The notes under the pieces: generated by a model | What the model saw: the letters and a program-made list of their open reading frames with translations, nothing else | Databases searched by the model: none | Told to the model about the DNA's origin: nothing | In this document: positions 8,199 to 20,952 of the stretch, piece by piece | Position numbering within the stretch: the stretch's first letter is position 1 | Layout of the letters: each line of letters begins with the position of its first letter | Origin: Bythopirellula polymerisocia | Lineage (GTDB): Bacteria; Planctomycetota; Planctomycetia; Pirellulales; Lacipirellulaceae | NCBI RefSeq assembly: GCF_007860015.1 | Contig: NZ_SJPS01000003.1 | Span: 496,001-560,000 of the forward strand | Length of the DNA: 64,000 bases | Direction of reading: 5' to 3' | Position numbers and translations under genes: made by a program

Positions 8199-9581
8199 AT
8201 GAAGACCTGGCTAATGAACCAATGGGAAAACTACCGAACCGGTTTCTGGTTCATTCCGTCGTTGATGACGATGGGTGCCCTATTTCTCGGTTTCTTAATG
8301 CCGGAAGTGGACCGCTATCTCGATTCCTCCATTCCGGTGTGGATGCAGTCCAGCCCAGAAACCGCTCGCGCCACATTGACGACCATCGCCGGTGCAATGA
8401 TCACCGCCGCGGGAGTCGTGTTTTCGGTGACAATTGTCGCCCTTTCGATTACCTCGTCGCAGTTCGGACCTCGGCTGCTGCGAAACTTTCTCAGTGACTC
8501 CATTACTCAAATTGCTTTAGGTGCATGTCTGGCAAGCAGTCTGTATAGCCTTATCCTGCTTAGCGCCTTCTCTAAGACTGAAGACAAAATATTTCTTCCT
8601 TTTGTCTCGATCTATCTAGCATTGTTTCTAGCCTTGGTGACGCTCTATATCTTGATTTATTCTCTCCACCGAGTGGCCAGTGCTACACAAGCAGATAATG
8701 TCGTAGCTGAAGTTGCTGACGACCTTGAAGATGCGATCTCCCGCATCTTCCCCGAGAAGATCGGAGAAAAAAGCAAAGATCTGGCGCATTGTGAAAACCT
8801 AGCCGCTGAACTGTTCTCCGATCGGCAACCTAAGGTAGCTTCCGTGAATGCTGACAAGGAGGGCTACTTACAGGCAATCAATCACGAGGGAATCGTCGAC
8901 TTGGCCCAGGAGTTCGACTTGGTCATCAAGCTTCGCGCCCGGCCGGGCGATTTTCTTATGCAGGGTCTTCCCATCGCCGAAGTTTACCCCGGCACAGAAC
9001 TAGATGAGGACGTCCAAGCTAGGCTCAACAAGACTTTCATCGTCGGCAACCGAAGAACTCCCCAGCAGGACATGGAGTGTGCCGTAAGCGAGTTGGTCGA
9101 GGTTGCCGTGCGGGCACTTTCTCCGGGGATCAACGACCCCTTTACTGCAATCCGCTGCGTGGATCGTTTGGGAGCGATGCTCCGCCGGCTTGCTGATCGG
9201 GAAATGCCAATTCCTTATCGCTCGGATGAAGAAGGTGCGCTACGCGTGATTGCCCGGGGTTACACTTTTCCTAATGTCCTCAATTGCGCGTTTGACCAAA
9301 TACGTCAACATGGCCGTGGAAACGTAGCCGTCTCGATGCGTCTCCTAGAATCACTTGAAGCGATAGCGGATTGCGTTGAGAGCGATTCCCAAAAAGCGGC
9401 GGTGCTTCGACAGGCAAAGATGGTATATCGCGGCTGTGTGGAAGCAATTCCAGAAGAAAATGATCGCGACGACTTGGCCGAGCGGTATTGGTTCGTCTTG
9501 AAACAACTGGGAGAAATTCCGGAAAATCACGAACCTTTCAATCAGGATTGGAAAGCTCTCTCTGATAAGGCTGGATCATAG
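8199..9581 (+). CDS. DUF2254 family membrane protein
   Basis: The 460-residue protein begins with about four membrane segments (residues 17-150) enclosing the conserved AGAMITAAGVVFSVTIVALSITSSQFGPRLLRNF motif of DUF2254. The rest is a soluble domain with AVSELVEVAVRALSPGINDPFTAI, also highly conserved in the family. Function is unknown. It lies in the mgtC-led run with short gaps (56 nt before, 4 nt after), so it is likely cotranscribed. Confidence 0.87.
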   Translation: MKTWLMNQWENYRTGFWFIPSLMTMGALFLGFLMPEVDRYLDSSIPVWMQSSPETARATLTTIAGAMITAAGVVFSVTIVALSITSSQFGPRLLRNFLSDSITQIALGACLASSLYSLILLSAFSKTEDKIFLPFVSIYLALFLALVTLYILIYSLHRVASATQADNVVAEVADDLEDAISRIFPEKIGEKSKDLAHCENLAAELFSDRQPKVASVNADKEGYLQAINHEGIVDLAQEFDLVIKLRARPGDFLMQGLPIAEVYPGTELDEDVQARLNKTFIVGNRRTPQQDMECAVSELVEVAVRALSPGINDPFTAIRCVDRLGAMLRRLADREMPIPYRSDEEGALRVIARGYTFPNVLNCAFDQIRQHGRGNVAVSMRLLESLEAIADCVESDSQKAAVLRQAKMVYRGCVEAIPEENDRDDLAERYWFVLKQLGEIPENHEPFNQDWKALSDKAGS

Positions 9582-9585
9582 TTCT

Positions 9586-10923
9586 ATGCAATTTAAACAT
9601 CCAATGCGCCAAATTCTGGCGGTATTTTGCTGCTTGATAATTTCCCCCGAAATTGAAACTAATCTCGCCATTGCGGAAGATACTCCACCACAGCGGAGCT
9701 ATTCCGATTGTCACATTCATCTGTTGAATTTCCTGCAGCGAGGCGAATTTCTCAATGCCGACCGCGAGTTCCCCGGATCGAAGTGGGGCGAGATCGATCA
9801 TGAACGATATGCTGTACTACCTGCCGGCCAACGGTGGCGCCGCATCGCGGGACTCCTTGAGACTATGGATCGCAGTCACATTGATTATGCCTTGATCTGT
9901 GGATTACCCGTTTTCAAGAAGTGGGCAGTGAACGAAACTTACGAGCGACCCGATGGATATCTGGACAATGAGTCCCATGTCCTGCTGGCCCGTGATTCCG
10001 ATGTCACTATCGCAGAATCGATTCTCGAATACCGACGCGAATTCGCGGAAGAAAAGAAACAGCTTGCCGAATTGGAACGCGTTTCACCCTTTATGTGCGC
10101 TTTTGATCCGACCGACCTGGGAGCCGTCGATCAGGTGGTGCAGCGAATTCAGGAGTACCCTGGCATCTGGCAAGGAGTCGGCGAAATCCTCTCGCGGCAT
10201 GACGACCTGACGCATCTGCAACTCGGCGAGCGCCCCCGCAGCAATCATCCTGCGATGCTGAGAATCTGCAAATTCGCGGGCGAGAACTATCTACCTGTGA
10301 GTATTCATCACAACATCGCCCCCGTCTCTCGTCCCGGTCTGGAACGGCCTCCCGTGTATCTTGATGAGCTCGTCGAACTGTTCCGCTATTGCCACGAGGA
10401 GCCGGGCTCTGTGCGACGATCTACAGTCTTCATCTGGTGCCACGCAGGCACAAGTCGCCGCGTGCAGGTGGATGACTTACCATATTGGATCGAGGAGGTG
10501 CTCAAAGTCTTCTCAGAGCATGTCGCCATCGATCTATCCTGGCTCGTATGGGAGAACTACATCAAAGATGATCTAAATACCTGGACCACGCTGATCGAGA
10601 AATACCCTACTCGATTCATGTTGGGATCCGATGTGGTCGGCGGATCGACTAACGCCGCCGAAGAGCTGACACAATTTGTGCCGCTCCTGGAACAACTTAA
10701 GCCGAAAACCGCCAAACTAGTTGCCCGCGATAACTTCCACAACCTGATGAACGAAATGGCTGAGCAGCGGCGAACAGCAAATTTGGTCGACGGCGATGGA
10801 GCAGGCATTGTGCTGCCAACCGATTACTCGTTCCCCGAATACGCCCACATGCCCCGCCTCAAAGATGAAGAATCTTTTGTTCGTTCTCGGTTGGAGCAAC
10901 AAGCCGACAAGGACGCCAAATGA
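9586..10923 (+). CDS. Exported amidohydrolase-family (TIM-barrel) protein
   Basis: The 445-residue protein has a signal-like N-terminus (hydrophobic residues 9-22). It is followed by an amidohydrolase_2 barrel with DCHIHLL (about residue 40, HxH metal ligands), a later FIWCHAG histidine (about 285), SIHHN (about 244) and the terminal MLGSDVVGG aspartate (about 350). These positions match metal-dependent hydrolases or decarboxylases of this superfamily. The substrate is unknown. It starts 4 nt after DUF2254 and ends the plus-strand run, converging on the hybrid kinase with only 2 nt between stop codons. Confidence 0.8.
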   Translation: MQFKHPMRQILAVFCCLIISPEIETNLAIAEDTPPQRSYSDCHIHLLNFLQRGEFLNADREFPGSKWGEIDHERYAVLPAGQRWRRIAGLLETMDRSHIDYALICGLPVFKKWAVNETYERPDGYLDNESHVLLARDSDVTIAESILEYRREFAEEKKQLAELERVSPFMCAFDPTDLGAVDQVVQRIQEYPGIWQGVGEILSRHDDLTHLQLGERPRSNHPAMLRICKFAGENYLPVSIHHNIAPVSRPGLERPPVYLDELVELFRYCHEEPGSVRRSTVFIWCHAGTSRRVQVDDLPYWIEEVLKVFSEHVAIDLSWLVWENYIKDDLNTWTTLIEKYPTRFMLGSDVVGGSTNAAEELTQFVPLLEQLKPKTAKLVARDNFHNLMNEMAEQRRTANLVDGDGAGIVLPTDYSFPEYAHMPRLKDEESFVRSRLEQQADKDAK

Positions 10924-10925
10924 TG

Positions 10926-15137
<4,212 letters not shown>

Positions 15138-15535
15138 GGCAATTGCGCGAAACTATCGAAGATATGAACTGTAGTCCTACGGTGACCTGAATGTCCGGTA
15201 TTGAGGCCCCATGATGAGATTTTCCCGAGACTTTGTTCAAGCTTCCTACTTCAAGCCATTGTGACGTGTTCCGAGGCTCTGGACAAGCAACACCCCGATT
15301 GGACTCTTCCGCCATCTATTTCTGAGGACGACAGCTTTTTCTCAAATATCTGCAGCGAACATCCGTCATGCTTGTAGCTCCTAGCAATTTCGTCCCCCCC
15401 ATATTAGCCGAGCAAACCACTTCTCCAGCAGCATTGATCTCCAGCAGTTAGCCGAATGGTACAAATAATTCAGTAGGGCAGAAGAGTGCTTGTCGAAAAA
15501 CCGACGCGGTCATCTTCGTCATTTGTAATTTTTCT
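15138..15535. other. Intergenic region without a supported gene
   Basis: About 400 nt between the hybrid kinase start and the pyridoxamine-oxidase-like gene stop. I see no family match in any frame, no clear terminator and no convincing promoter. It may include the kinase promoter and a degraded gene. Confidence 0.4.
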
Positions 15536-16057
15536 TCATCTCCTTTCGTCTTTCTGACTGATCTTGATTTCCCCTTGGTCCAGAACGTCTGGCTCGTCGC
15601 CGGTAAAGGCTGCGACGCCTATCTTTAATAACGTCACGAGTTTGTTGTTCTTGGGATCCCAGTAAAAAACGTCACTAGGCTCAACCTTGAGTGCAGTCAA
15701 ATTCGGGTCGTCAACGCCTTCAAACCAAGCATCGTCCGTAGAGCTATAGAGCTCTCTGAGAATAACCTTGTCAGTCGAGATTGTTGTCTGGCCGAACACA
15801 TTCATAAACTGCATCGCACCCGTATTGGAATAGATTAAGTGGACGTGTTTGTCCGCAATGATGTTTTGATTGTGCTGACTATCCTTACCGCTTAAGAACC
15901 AGATATTCCCCTCGTCATCAACCTTTTTTGTACTCATGGGCACCATGTGAATGGGCGTAGAACCAAGTTTGGTGGCGAGCATAGCAAAATCAATCCCTTC
16001 GGCAAGTTTCTTGATTTTTTCCTTGGCCTCAGCGTTGTAAAGGTCTTTTTTACTCAT
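15536..16057 (-). CDS. Pyridoxamine 5'-phosphate oxidase-fold general stress protein
   Basis: The 173-residue protein fits the split-barrel flavin-binding family often annotated as general stress protein 26. Features: IDFAMLATKLGSTPIHMVPMST, NIWFLSGKDSQHNQNI and VHLIYSNTGAMQFMNVFGQTTIS, with the typical DDAWFEGVDDPNLTALKVEP segment. It probably binds FMN/FAD or F420-like cofactors, and the physiological substrate is unknown. It follows the Ku remnant with a 4-nt overlap (ATGA). GGAGAC lies about 4 nt before the ATG and serves as the ribosome site. Confidence 0.85.
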   Translation of the reverse strand: MSKKDLYNAEAKEKIKKLAEGIDFAMLATKLGSTPIHMVPMSTKKVDDEGNIWFLSGKDSQHNQNIIADKHVHLIYSNTGAMQFMNVFGQTTISTDKVILRELYSSTDDAWFEGVDDPNLTALKVEPSDVFYWDPKNNKLVTLLKIGVAAFTGDEPDVLDQGEIKISQKDERR

Positions 16058-16254
16058 AATTTGTCTCCATGCTTTAATAGTAGGTGTCGTCCTCTGGCCA
16101 TGCGGCGACTATCGATAAACTTCAAGCCCAAGTCCGCCCGTCGGTCGGCCTTGTAAACGGTGACTGGTACATTCACCAGCCCGAACGTGATACGACCTTT
16201 CCAGATTGTCGCGCCATAAGAGAATTCTTCATGAAAAGGGAGAAATAGGTCCAT
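16054..16254 (-). pseudogene. N-terminal remnant of Ku (NHEJ end-binding protein)
   Basis: Residues 15-54 of this frame (about nt 16212-16093) read ATIWKGRITFGLVNVPV, VTVYKADRRAD and LKFIDSRRMAR. This is the conserved N-terminus of bacterial Ku (consensus similar to AIWKGxIxFGLVxxPV). Similarity ends abruptly at RGRHLLLKHGDKL and the frame stops at the start codon of the next gene. Intact bacterial Ku is about 260-300 residues, so more than 80 percent is missing. No LigD is present nearby. Ku and LigD genes often sit in stress islands like this one, so the scar suggests a past NHEJ module removed by deletion. Confidence 0.7.
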
Positions 16255-16342
16255 TGCAAATAGATAGATACTTGTGTCAGTCCAACACGATTTAGAGATA
16301 GTGATCCATGCAATTATGTAAACGCAACTGATTCTAATCACA

Positions 16343-17509
16343 TCACTTTGTTTGATTGCTGCTCATTTGAAAGCGAAAAATTGCAGCAATTGGTTTGTCG
16401 AGTTGATTTTTCTTAACAGAATAAACATCCCCGCCGTTACGCAGTGTGGCCACGACGGCTGAATTTATCTTGTCTTCGCCCGTGGAGACACGATTGGTAA
16501 AAGCATCTGAGCTTTCGCTGCTCTTCGATGTCCACCGTTGTTCGTCTTCCACCGTCAAGAGCGTTTTGACTTGGCCTTGCTCGGCGGCAGGCAGCACCAC
16601 GTCCAAGTCGTCGCTACCCGACTGCTGAGAAACTGCTGTGCCAAATTGCTCAAGCAACTCTTGGCGATGGGCATCAAATAACTTTTCGACGAGCGGCCAC
16701 GCCTTCTCGTGCAATTGCTCGCCGCTGAGATCGTCAGGATTGCCTCGCACTGGTTCATCGACCAAAGCGTTGTAGTCGCAGGTGTCTTGGAAGATCGGGA
16801 AAAGATACTCTACGCCTGCAAATACCAGCGGAACGCGCTCCGTGCCGAAGAATGCATTGAGGGAGTCGTTGATGTGGTGAAAAAACTGTTTTATCTCGTC
16901 TTGCTTCTTGACATCAGGATCGCTGCCCCCGTGTCCATGGAACATCGCGTCGCCGCCGCGCGAAGTGCTGTGGGCCTGCAAGCTTTTTTGATACTCGTCG
17001 ATGTTTAGAGCCGAGCGAAGATTCTCGGGGAGGTCAGCATCGGGGACCTCGTTGACGCTCGACTTCGTGCCGAGAAACATGCGCAGTTCGTTTTGACTAA
17101 CCGCCAGGAGGTAGAAACGGCCATCGTTCTGTTGTAATCGACAAAGGGGTCGAACATGGAACTTGTCCGAGCAAAAGCAAATGGTGGGGACATTTTCCGG
17201 AATCCTCCAACGTCGGATCTCCTTCCCATCAAGGAAGATTGCCAGTCCGTCGCTTTGGTGTTGCCACCAATCGTCATCATCTTCCCAGGTTCTTAGTTTT
17301 TCGATCTGGTTCCAGATTGGGTTCCCTTCCGTTAATTCAGACTGCAGCCGAGTAGTAGCATGATTAATAAGATTTTTGAATCGAATCCGATTCTGCTGAA
17401 CTTGGCGTCCAGTTCTCTCTGTTGGCATGTAAAGCGACACTAAGCTGGGGCCAGTACGCTCGACGAGGGCTGAAAGGTCTTCTTTGCTAAAGCTATCCAT
17501 GTTAATCAT
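16343..17509 (-). CDS. baeRF family protein (archaeo-eukaryotic release factor-like)
   Basis: About 388 residues from the ATG at 17509 (GGAAG about 6 nt upstream). An early LVSLYMPTERTGRQVQQNRIRFKNL motif and a later FAGVEYLFPIFQD are typical of bacterial archaeo-eukaryotic release factor-like (baeRF) proteins. So is the C-terminal segment ending in TLRNGGDVYSVKKNQLDKPIAAIFRF, with L7Ae-like topology. The HGHGGSD stretch (about residue 195) is a charged loop seen in the family. Such proteins are thought to act on ribosomes or RNA under stress, but no biochemical role is established. It lies among general stress genes on the minus strand. Confidence 0.75.
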   Translation of the reverse strand: MINMDSFSKEDLSALVERTGPSLVSLYMPTERTGRQVQQNRIRFKNLINHATTRLQSELTEGNPIWNQIEKLRTWEDDDDWWQHQSDGLAIFLDGKEIRRWRIPENVPTICFCSDKFHVRPLCRLQQNDGRFYLLAVSQNELRMFLGTKSSVNEVPDADLPENLRSALNIDEYQKSLQAHSTSRGGDAMFHGHGGSDPDVKKQDEIKQFFHHINDSLNAFFGTERVPLVFAGVEYLFPIFQDTCDYNALVDEPVRGNPDDLSGEQLHEKAWPLVEKLFDAHRQELLEQFGTAVSQQSGSDDLDVVLPAAEQGQVKTLLTVEDEQRWTSKSSESSDAFTNRVSTGEDKINSAVVATLRNGGDVYSVKKNQLDKPIAAIFRFQMSSNQTK

Positions 17510-17703
17510 TGCTACTTCCGAAGTATTGAATAAACTGCTTGTAATCACTTTCGATCGTCGTCGCCATTCGATCCATTTCGCATTGAAACCCTTCTTCCCC
17601 CGAGTCTTTGGCGAATAGGAGCCATCCCGTCCCGTAGGTGAGGGTCATCAAGTGCCCAGAAACTAAAATGAGCGAGCATCTCTGGTCTCCTTAACTACAA
17701 GCT

Positions 17704-18270
17704 TCAAGCGTGCTGTTCGGCATGAACGCCTTCGGCAAACTCTTCGATCGCCTTCTGACAGAAAGCAGGCAGATCGTCGGGGTTACGACTCGTGACCAAC
17801 CCCTGATCGCAAACACATTCCTCGTCCACCCAGTTAGCACCAGCGTTCTTCAAGTCCGTCTGCAAACTAGGCCAGGAGGTAACTTTGCGTCCTTGGACCA
17901 CATCGGCCTCGACCAACGTCCACGGGGCATGACAGATCGCCGCGACCGGCTTGCCTTGTTTGAAAAAGTCCCGCACAAAATCTACGCAAGACTCGTTTCT
18001 TCTCAGCGTGTCGGGATTAGCGAGGCCACCGGGTAGGACTAATCCGTCGTAGTCCTCAGCGGAAACCGAGTCGATCGTTTTATCAACAGTGAACATGTCA
18101 CCTTTGTCAAAGTGATTCATGCCTTGAATGGCGCCAGTCTTAATTGAGATCAGCTCGACATCGGCATCGGCATTTTTGATCGCTTCCCAAGGCTTGGTGA
18201 GCTCGACTTGTTCAAAACCATCCGTTGCCAAGAAGGCAATCTTTTTTCCAGTTAGCTGTTTTTGCGACAT
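17704..18270 (-). CDS. DJ-1/PfpI family protein (type 1 glutamine amidotransferase-like)
   Basis: The 188-residue protein starts at the ATG at 18270 with AAGGA upstream. It has the DJ-1/PfpI flavodoxin-like fold: KIAFLATDGFEQVELTKPWEA, DYDGLVLPGGLANPD, then the nucleophile elbow VAAICHAPWTLVEA with the reactive cysteine near residue 108. The conserved acidic residue lies in FEQVE. Members are cysteine-dependent glyoxalases or deglycases, or holdases. It probably shares a transcript with the proline-rich and desulforedoxin-like genes upstream. Confidence 0.9.
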   Translation of the reverse strand: MSQKQLTGKKIAFLATDGFEQVELTKPWEAIKNADADVELISIKTGAIQGMNHFDKGDMFTVDKTIDSVSAEDYDGLVLPGGLANPDTLRRNESCVDFVRDFFKQGKPVAAICHAPWTLVEADVVQGRKVTSWPSLQTDLKNAGANWVDEECVCDQGLVTSRNPDDLPAFCQKAIEEFAEGVHAEQHA

Positions 18271-18324
18271 TTTCAATCCTTCTATTTGAGCGTAAAACTA
18301 AAGTACGGTAGACATCGGGGCTGC

Positions 18325-18582
18325 TTACAATGGAGGCGCAGGCTCCGCAGGGGGAACGTCCTGCGGTTCTGGCACTGGATCGTCGAAGGGCGAAGGAGCC
18401 GGAACATCGTGTGGTGATGGAGCCGGCACATCTTGCGGATCGGGCGGCTCTGGTGGAAGAGGATTTGTAGGCAAACTCCCCGGTTGCTTCCGAGGGATAG
18501 AGACAAGCGCCGAGTGAGTCCTCACAAACCGATTTCGCCTTAAATTTCTTCTTCGACTATAAATTCTAGGGTTACAAGTCAT
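18325..18582 (-). CDS. Small basic/proline-rich protein with degenerate repeats
   Basis: The 85-residue protein has an Arg-rich N-terminus (YSRRRNLRRNRFVRTH). The C-terminal half consists of four to five copies of a P-x-D-V-P-A-P/PEPQDVPPAEP-like unit (DPQDVPAPSPHDVPAPSPFD, then DPVPEPQDVPPAEPAPPL). No enzyme domain is visible. The proline-rich tail could span a wall or bind a partner. It lies between the desulforedoxin-like gene and the DJ-1 gene on the same strand with GGAGGAGAAATC before the ATG, a good ribosome site that supports a real gene. Confidence 0.6.
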   Translation of the reverse strand: MTCNPRIYSRRRNLRRNRFVRTHSALVSIPRKQPGSLPTNPLPPEPPDPQDVPAPSPHDVPAPSPFDDPVPEPQDVPPAEPAPPL

Positions 18583-18696
18583 GATTTCTCCTCCACCTAT
18601 TGCTAAGAGAAGCGACGCCGAGACTGCAACTAACTCGGTATTGCGATCCCCAATGCTGCTTCAAACTCTTCGACCTCTGCAGGCAAAAAACGCCTG

Positions 18697-18846
18697 CTAT
18701 GACGTCTTAAGTGGTTCCCCGCAGCATGTGAGCTCAGGACAGCCATCCTTGCAATTGCAATCGGCAGTCACCTTCAACTCCATCCCACACTTCTCACACT
18801 TGTATGTCTCACCTTTTATGGGTTTGGTTGCTATTTGAGTAGCCAT
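18697..18846 (-). CDS. Desulforedoxin-like small metal-ribbon protein
   Basis: A 49-residue protein: MATQIATKPIKGETYKCEKC, then GMELKVTADCNCKDGCPELT and CCGEPLKTS. The CEKCGMEL and TCCGEPLK pairs match the four-cysteine site of desulforedoxin or the N-terminal domain of desulfoferrodoxin, which binds a rubredoxin-like Fe(SCys)4 centre. The extra CNCKDGC is unusual and might bind a second metal. AGGAGG lies 8 nt before the ATG. A -24/-12 element lies 55 nt upstream. A role in redox or superoxide defence is inferred from family and context. Confidence 0.75.
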   Translation of the reverse strand: MATQIATKPIKGETYKCEKCGMELKVTADCNCKDGCPELTCCGEPLKTS

Positions 18847-18900
18847 CAGTAATTCCTCCTGTAAATGGTTAGTTGTAAAGTGAAATCCTATTCAAACAAA

Positions 18901-18916
18901 AGCAATTTGCATGCCG
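18901..18916 (-). promoter_or_regulatory. Sigma-54-like (-24/-12) promoter
   Basis: On the minus strand the site is CGGCATGCAAATTGCT, matching TGGCAYR-N4-TTGCW except at the first base, with GG and GC 10 nt apart. It is 55 nt upstream of the desulforedoxin-like gene and would also serve the proline-rich and DJ-1 genes. Confidence 0.6.
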
Positions 18917-19047
18917 GTTAGGAAGGCTTCCTCAATGTTGCCTTCTGATATATGCCTTGACAGCATTCGGACAGAATGTCCTTCGCGATGTTGGTTTCTG
19001 AGCCGTCACCTTGATGGTTCAACCGCCATCGTCGTTATCCCGGAGTT

Positions 19048-19368
19048 ATGGCCATGAGTCAGGCAGTCGAAAAAGAACTCGGTCCTTTCATGTCCGAGCT
19101 CAAGATTCGAAATCCTCACGAGAAGAAGTTTCATCAGGCTGGACTTGAACGAAATCAGAATGCCATGCGGTTCAGTTGGTCGCGGGAAGAAGTGGACGAG
19201 CGATTGCAGCACAACATGCAAGCAATCCACAAGCGATGCGTCGACCACGGCACTACCGATGGCAGAGTGAACTATACCGACGAGGCCAACATCGCCGACT
19301 TGAAAAAAGTCGCCGACGCGATGCTTTCCTACGAAATCGTTTATGACCGCGCGGGCGAGAGTTCTTGA
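19048..19368 (+). pseudogene. Internally deleted glutamate dehydrogenase
   Basis: The 106-residue frame joins both ends of an NAD(P)-glutamate dehydrogenase of the 450-residue hexameric class. Residues 1-31 (VEKELGPFMSELKIRNPHE, EKKFHQA) match the enzyme's N-terminus. Residues 32-100 (GLERNQNAMRFSWSREEVDE, then QHNMQAIHKRC, GRVNYTDEANIADLKKVADA) match its C-terminus. Roughly 340 residues in between, containing the substrate lysines and the whole nucleotide-binding domain, are missing, and the junction at about nt 19141 stays in frame. The product cannot be a dehydrogenase. The tail beyond ADAML runs into the convergent phosphatase gene by 28 nt. It may be a pseudogene or a translated fragment. 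Confidence 0.78.
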
Positions 19369-20900
19369 ATATGACTTGCACCAAGCTCGCGTGGCGGTTC
19401 GAGGTCGAGTATCATCATGCAAAGCGGTGTCACATCGACGCTCCGCATCTTTTCTGGCAGCGTAATCGAAGGAGGCAATCCCGCGGCGATCAACGGAGAC
19501 GTTGAATCCAAAGCATGCAAAGAACCATGAGAACCTCCCTCGTAGCAGCTTGTTTCCGGCAAGCAGAATTCGCGTCCTAATTTCGCAGTGACCCAGATGC
19601 TGCCACTTTGATGAAAAAAGGAGGCCGCAATGCGTTCGAAAGAGTTTGGATAGTCACCCCAGCGAATTCTACCTGAGGAGTCGACCGTCGCATCGAGCGC
19701 AGCAAGGTCTCCAGCCCAAGTCCAGTGCGTTCCATAGTCGTCCTTCCCCAAACCATTTTCATGATTTGCGAGAGAAAACTGCAGGCGTCCGCGCTCTTGG
19801 GTGACGACATGAAACTGCACGTCTTTGGCTTCGAGTCCTTCATCAGAATCGCACCATAGGATCTGATCGACCCCTTCCTCTTCGAGTAGACGCTCGATTA
19901 TCGGTTGGCGGTCTTCCCAAGAATCAATCTGAAAATATATCTGGGCGGCTCGCATGTTGGGGCAGACCATTACATCGTCGCCACTCTGCCAAGCCGCACC
20001 AGCTTTGGCGAGCTGATAATCCTTGAGCACTTCATTCAAATCAACCGCAGCCTCGTCAGCCGACGAAAGATCGCTCTGACTATGATCGCCCGTGATCACA
20101 ATCGCAAACTCTTCAAGCATTTTGGACAATCCGCCATGGATTTCGAAGAGATGACCCAAATGCTGGTCAATTGCTTCGAGATCTACTTCCGCGTCAAGAG
20201 GACCTCTTTCGTGGCTATCGAAATCATTGTTCGGGAAATAGGCCAGGGTAAACTCTGGTAAAGAGTCGAGTTCTGCCAACTGAAGCAGATAATCGGCAGT
20301 CGTCTCGTCGTGAAACCCAAAGCGTCGCGATATACCCCCGCGCGCTTGAATCCGTTCACCACGAGGAAGGAGGGTGTTGACGAAATCCCCCATGAACATC
20401 AAATGAGGTCCAGGCATTTTCTTTTCGTAATCGCCCGGAATTAGTTTGAATAAAAGAGGCCAGCTAATCTCATGATCCACGGTACCTCGAAACCACAACA
20501 GATTTATTACCGCATCCCGCAGATGCCCGTGCTTTTCCACCCTCTCAAAGATAGTTGGGACTGCGAGACGATCGCAATTCAATTTGTATTGAAAGTCCAT
20601 CAGGTAGTGTCCAGCTCCTTCGTTAACGATCGCCCAGATATCCGTTCCGAAATATGCGACCTCATCTAGATCACGGTCATACCAATACGCACCCGCAATG
20701 CCATGTTCGCGAGGATAACAACCCGTGGCAAGCGAACAGGTTGCCGCTGGAGTGATCGAAGGGAAGATGGCAGTGCATTCAGCGCGCATCAGACCCGCAT
20801 CAACCAAGCGAGAAAGGTTTGGTAGCCGCCCTGCCAGGAGAGCTGGTTCTACGACGCGCGTTGCGAGTGCATCGATAATGATCAGCAGGACTTTTTTCAT
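19341..20900 (-). CDS. Alkaline-phosphatase-superfamily phosphodiesterase
   Basis: The 519-residue protein carries the metal set of type I phosphodiesterase/nucleotide pyrophosphatase proteins. These are IIIDALA (Asp, about residue 9), the nucleophile region SITPAATCSLATG (Thr/Ser, about 48), NNDFDSHERG (Asp/His, about 228), ITGDHSQSD (Asp/His, about 272) and EGGSHGSLH (His, about 460). No signal peptide is evident, so it is probably cytosolic. It could cleave nucleotide- or phospholipid-type esters. It starts 52 nt after the AI-2E-family gene on the same strand, so they may share a transcript. Its 3' end overlaps the GDH remnant. Confidence 0.85.
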   Translation of the reverse strand: MKKVLLIIIDALATRVVEPALLAGRLPNLSRLVDAGLMRAECTAIFPSITPAATCSLATGCYPREHGIAGAYWYDRDLDEVAYFGTDIWAIVNEGAGHYLMDFQYKLNCDRLAVPTIFERVEKHGHLRDAVINLLWFRGTVDHEISWPLLFKLIPGDYEKKMPGPHLMFMGDFVNTLLPRGERIQARGGISRRFGFHDETTADYLLQLAELDSLPEFTLAYFPNNDFDSHERGPLDAEVDLEAIDQHLGHLFEIHGGLSKMLEEFAIVITGDHSQSDLSSADEAAVDLNEVLKDYQLAKAGAAWQSGDDVMVCPNMRAAQIYFQIDSWEDRQPIIERLLEEEGVDQILWCDSDEGLEAKDVQFHVVTQERGRLQFSLANHENGLGKDDYGTHWTWAGDLAALDATVDSSGRIRWGDYPNSFERIAASFFHQSGSIWVTAKLGREFCLPETSCYEGGSHGSLHALDSTSPLIAAGLPPSITLPEKMRSVDVTPLCMMILDLEPPRELGASHIQELSPARS

Positions 20901-20952
20901 GGCAGCGGCCGCCTCGGTCTTAGAGGCTCATTAGATTGAATCGATTTAATTG

